Part shown: positions 21,743 to 22,255 of the stretch, one piece after another
How positions within the stretch are numbered: the first letter of the stretch is position 1
How the letters are laid out: every line of letters begins with the position of its first letter
IMG/VR virus record: IMGVR_UViG_3300010885_022317
Span: 1 to 22,255 of that record
Strand: one strand, 5' to 3'
Length of the DNA stretch: 22,255 nt
DNA from: a virus
Program-made: the position numbers and the translations under genes
The notes under the pieces: generated by a model
What the model was told of the DNA's origin: nothing
Seen by the model: only the letters and a program-made list of their open reading frames with translations
Databases searched by the model: none

Positions 21743-22255
21743 TTTGATAATACCTGCTAACTTTTTGAACCTGTCAGAGAAGTCAGTGCTTTCAGCAATT
21801 ACTTGCTTTTGAGCTGCTGGTTTAGTTGATTTAATAACTTTACTAGCCATTCCTTCGGTGATTGATTTTTTAGCAACTAATGATTTAGTAGGAGTTTTGA
21901 TTAAGTTTTCTGCTAATGTAGAGTAAACTAATTTAACTTCTCTTACTGTTTTTGTTCTATCCAAAGTTTCAATCACTTTAACTTTTTGTTCGTTAGTCAT
22001 GTTGTGTGCTCTGAATAATTTGTTTGCGAATAACAACTTAGCGTTCAAAAGATTTACTTCGTTGATTGTTCTTTGTAGTGATTTGATGGTTTTGTAAGCT
22101 TCTTTAAGTTCTTCAGTTTCCTTTGGTTCTTCTTTCTTATCATCACCAGCCATATCAGCTTCCATTTCACGTAGAATTTCTTCTAAGTCAATAACATCTT
22201 CTTTTTCTTTTTCTTCTTCTTCAGCTTCGTTATTCATAACAACTTTTGGATCTTC
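21737..22255 (-). CDS. Prohead core/scaffold protein, C-terminal part (gp22-like)
   Basis: The frame is open across the right edge; the six codons before the internal ATG at 22237 also code, so this is most likely the C-terminal 172 residues of a longer protein. It is very acidic first (AEEEEKEKEDVIDLEEILRE) and then lysine-rich, predicted to be nearly all helix or coiled coil. Its position just before the capsid gene matches T4 gene 22, the internal core that shapes the head and is degraded by the prohead protease. Counting from the ATG at 22237, ITE-G at residues 126-129, IAE-S at 147-150 and LAE-N at 108-111 fit the protease consensus. It ends FSDRFKKLAGIIKY. Identity rests on composition and order. 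Confidence 0.7.
   Translation of the reverse strand, partial: EDPKVVMNNEAEEEEKEKEDVIDLEEILREMEADMAGDDKKEEPKETEELKEAYKTIKSLQRTINEVNLLNAKLLFANKLFRAHNMTNEQKVKVIETLDRTKTVREVKLVYSTLAENLIKTPTKSLVAKKSITEGMASKVIKSTKPAAQKQVIAESTDFSDRFKKLAGIIKY

Overview
This window is the virion-structure block of a contractile-tailed (T4-like) bacteriophage. All 15 recognisable genes are on the minus strand, so the biological order runs from base 22255 down to base 1. The DNA is AT-rich, genes are packed with gaps of 2 to about 120 bases, and I see no tRNA, integrase, transposon or CRISPR array. The starts I inspected have A/T-rich leaders without a Shine-Dalgarno sequence, and the fibre carries GSLxGTASW/ASYAL repeats and a VGIG..SP..LDVNGN element. 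Both traits are familiar from Bacteroidota and their phages, so a Bacteroidota host is a reasonable inference but not proven.

Head and neck (22255 to 17234): the C-terminal part of a gp22-like prohead core/scaffold protein, a gp23-like major capsid protein with a likely prohead-protease site, a strong terminator, then gp13-like and gp14-like neck proteins and a gp15-like tail terminator/sheath stabiliser with an extra C-terminal domain.

Fibre insert (17200 to 14643): a 128-residue beta-rich protein followed by a 722-residue repetitive fibre. They lie where T4 carries its terminase genes (16 and 17), between genes 15 and 18.

Tail (14545 to 5239): an enlarged sheath (gp18-like), the tube (gp19-like), a second terminator, a gp26-family (T4_baseplate) protein, a small overlapping-frame ORF, a small helical protein and a 1556-residue tape measure protein. 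The gp26-like gene plus the small ORF occupy the place of the lambda G/GT tail chaperone pair, and a run of seven T near the end of the first gene could allow a frameshift between them.

Baseplate (5151 to 515): a probable tube-initiator/baseplate protein (gp48/gp54-like), a LysM-type gp53-like protein, a gp27-like hub and a 125-residue protein of unknown role. An unrecognised gene runs off the left end.

The most interesting unexplained signal is a 9-base coding-strand motif, ATATTTATA, placed 14 to 31 bases before six of the gene starts, with a TATTAATA variant before two more. It is the reverse complement of a T4-type late promoter core and may be this phage's own late promoter element. Together with terminators placed just after the capsid and tube genes, it suggests separately transcribed late units.
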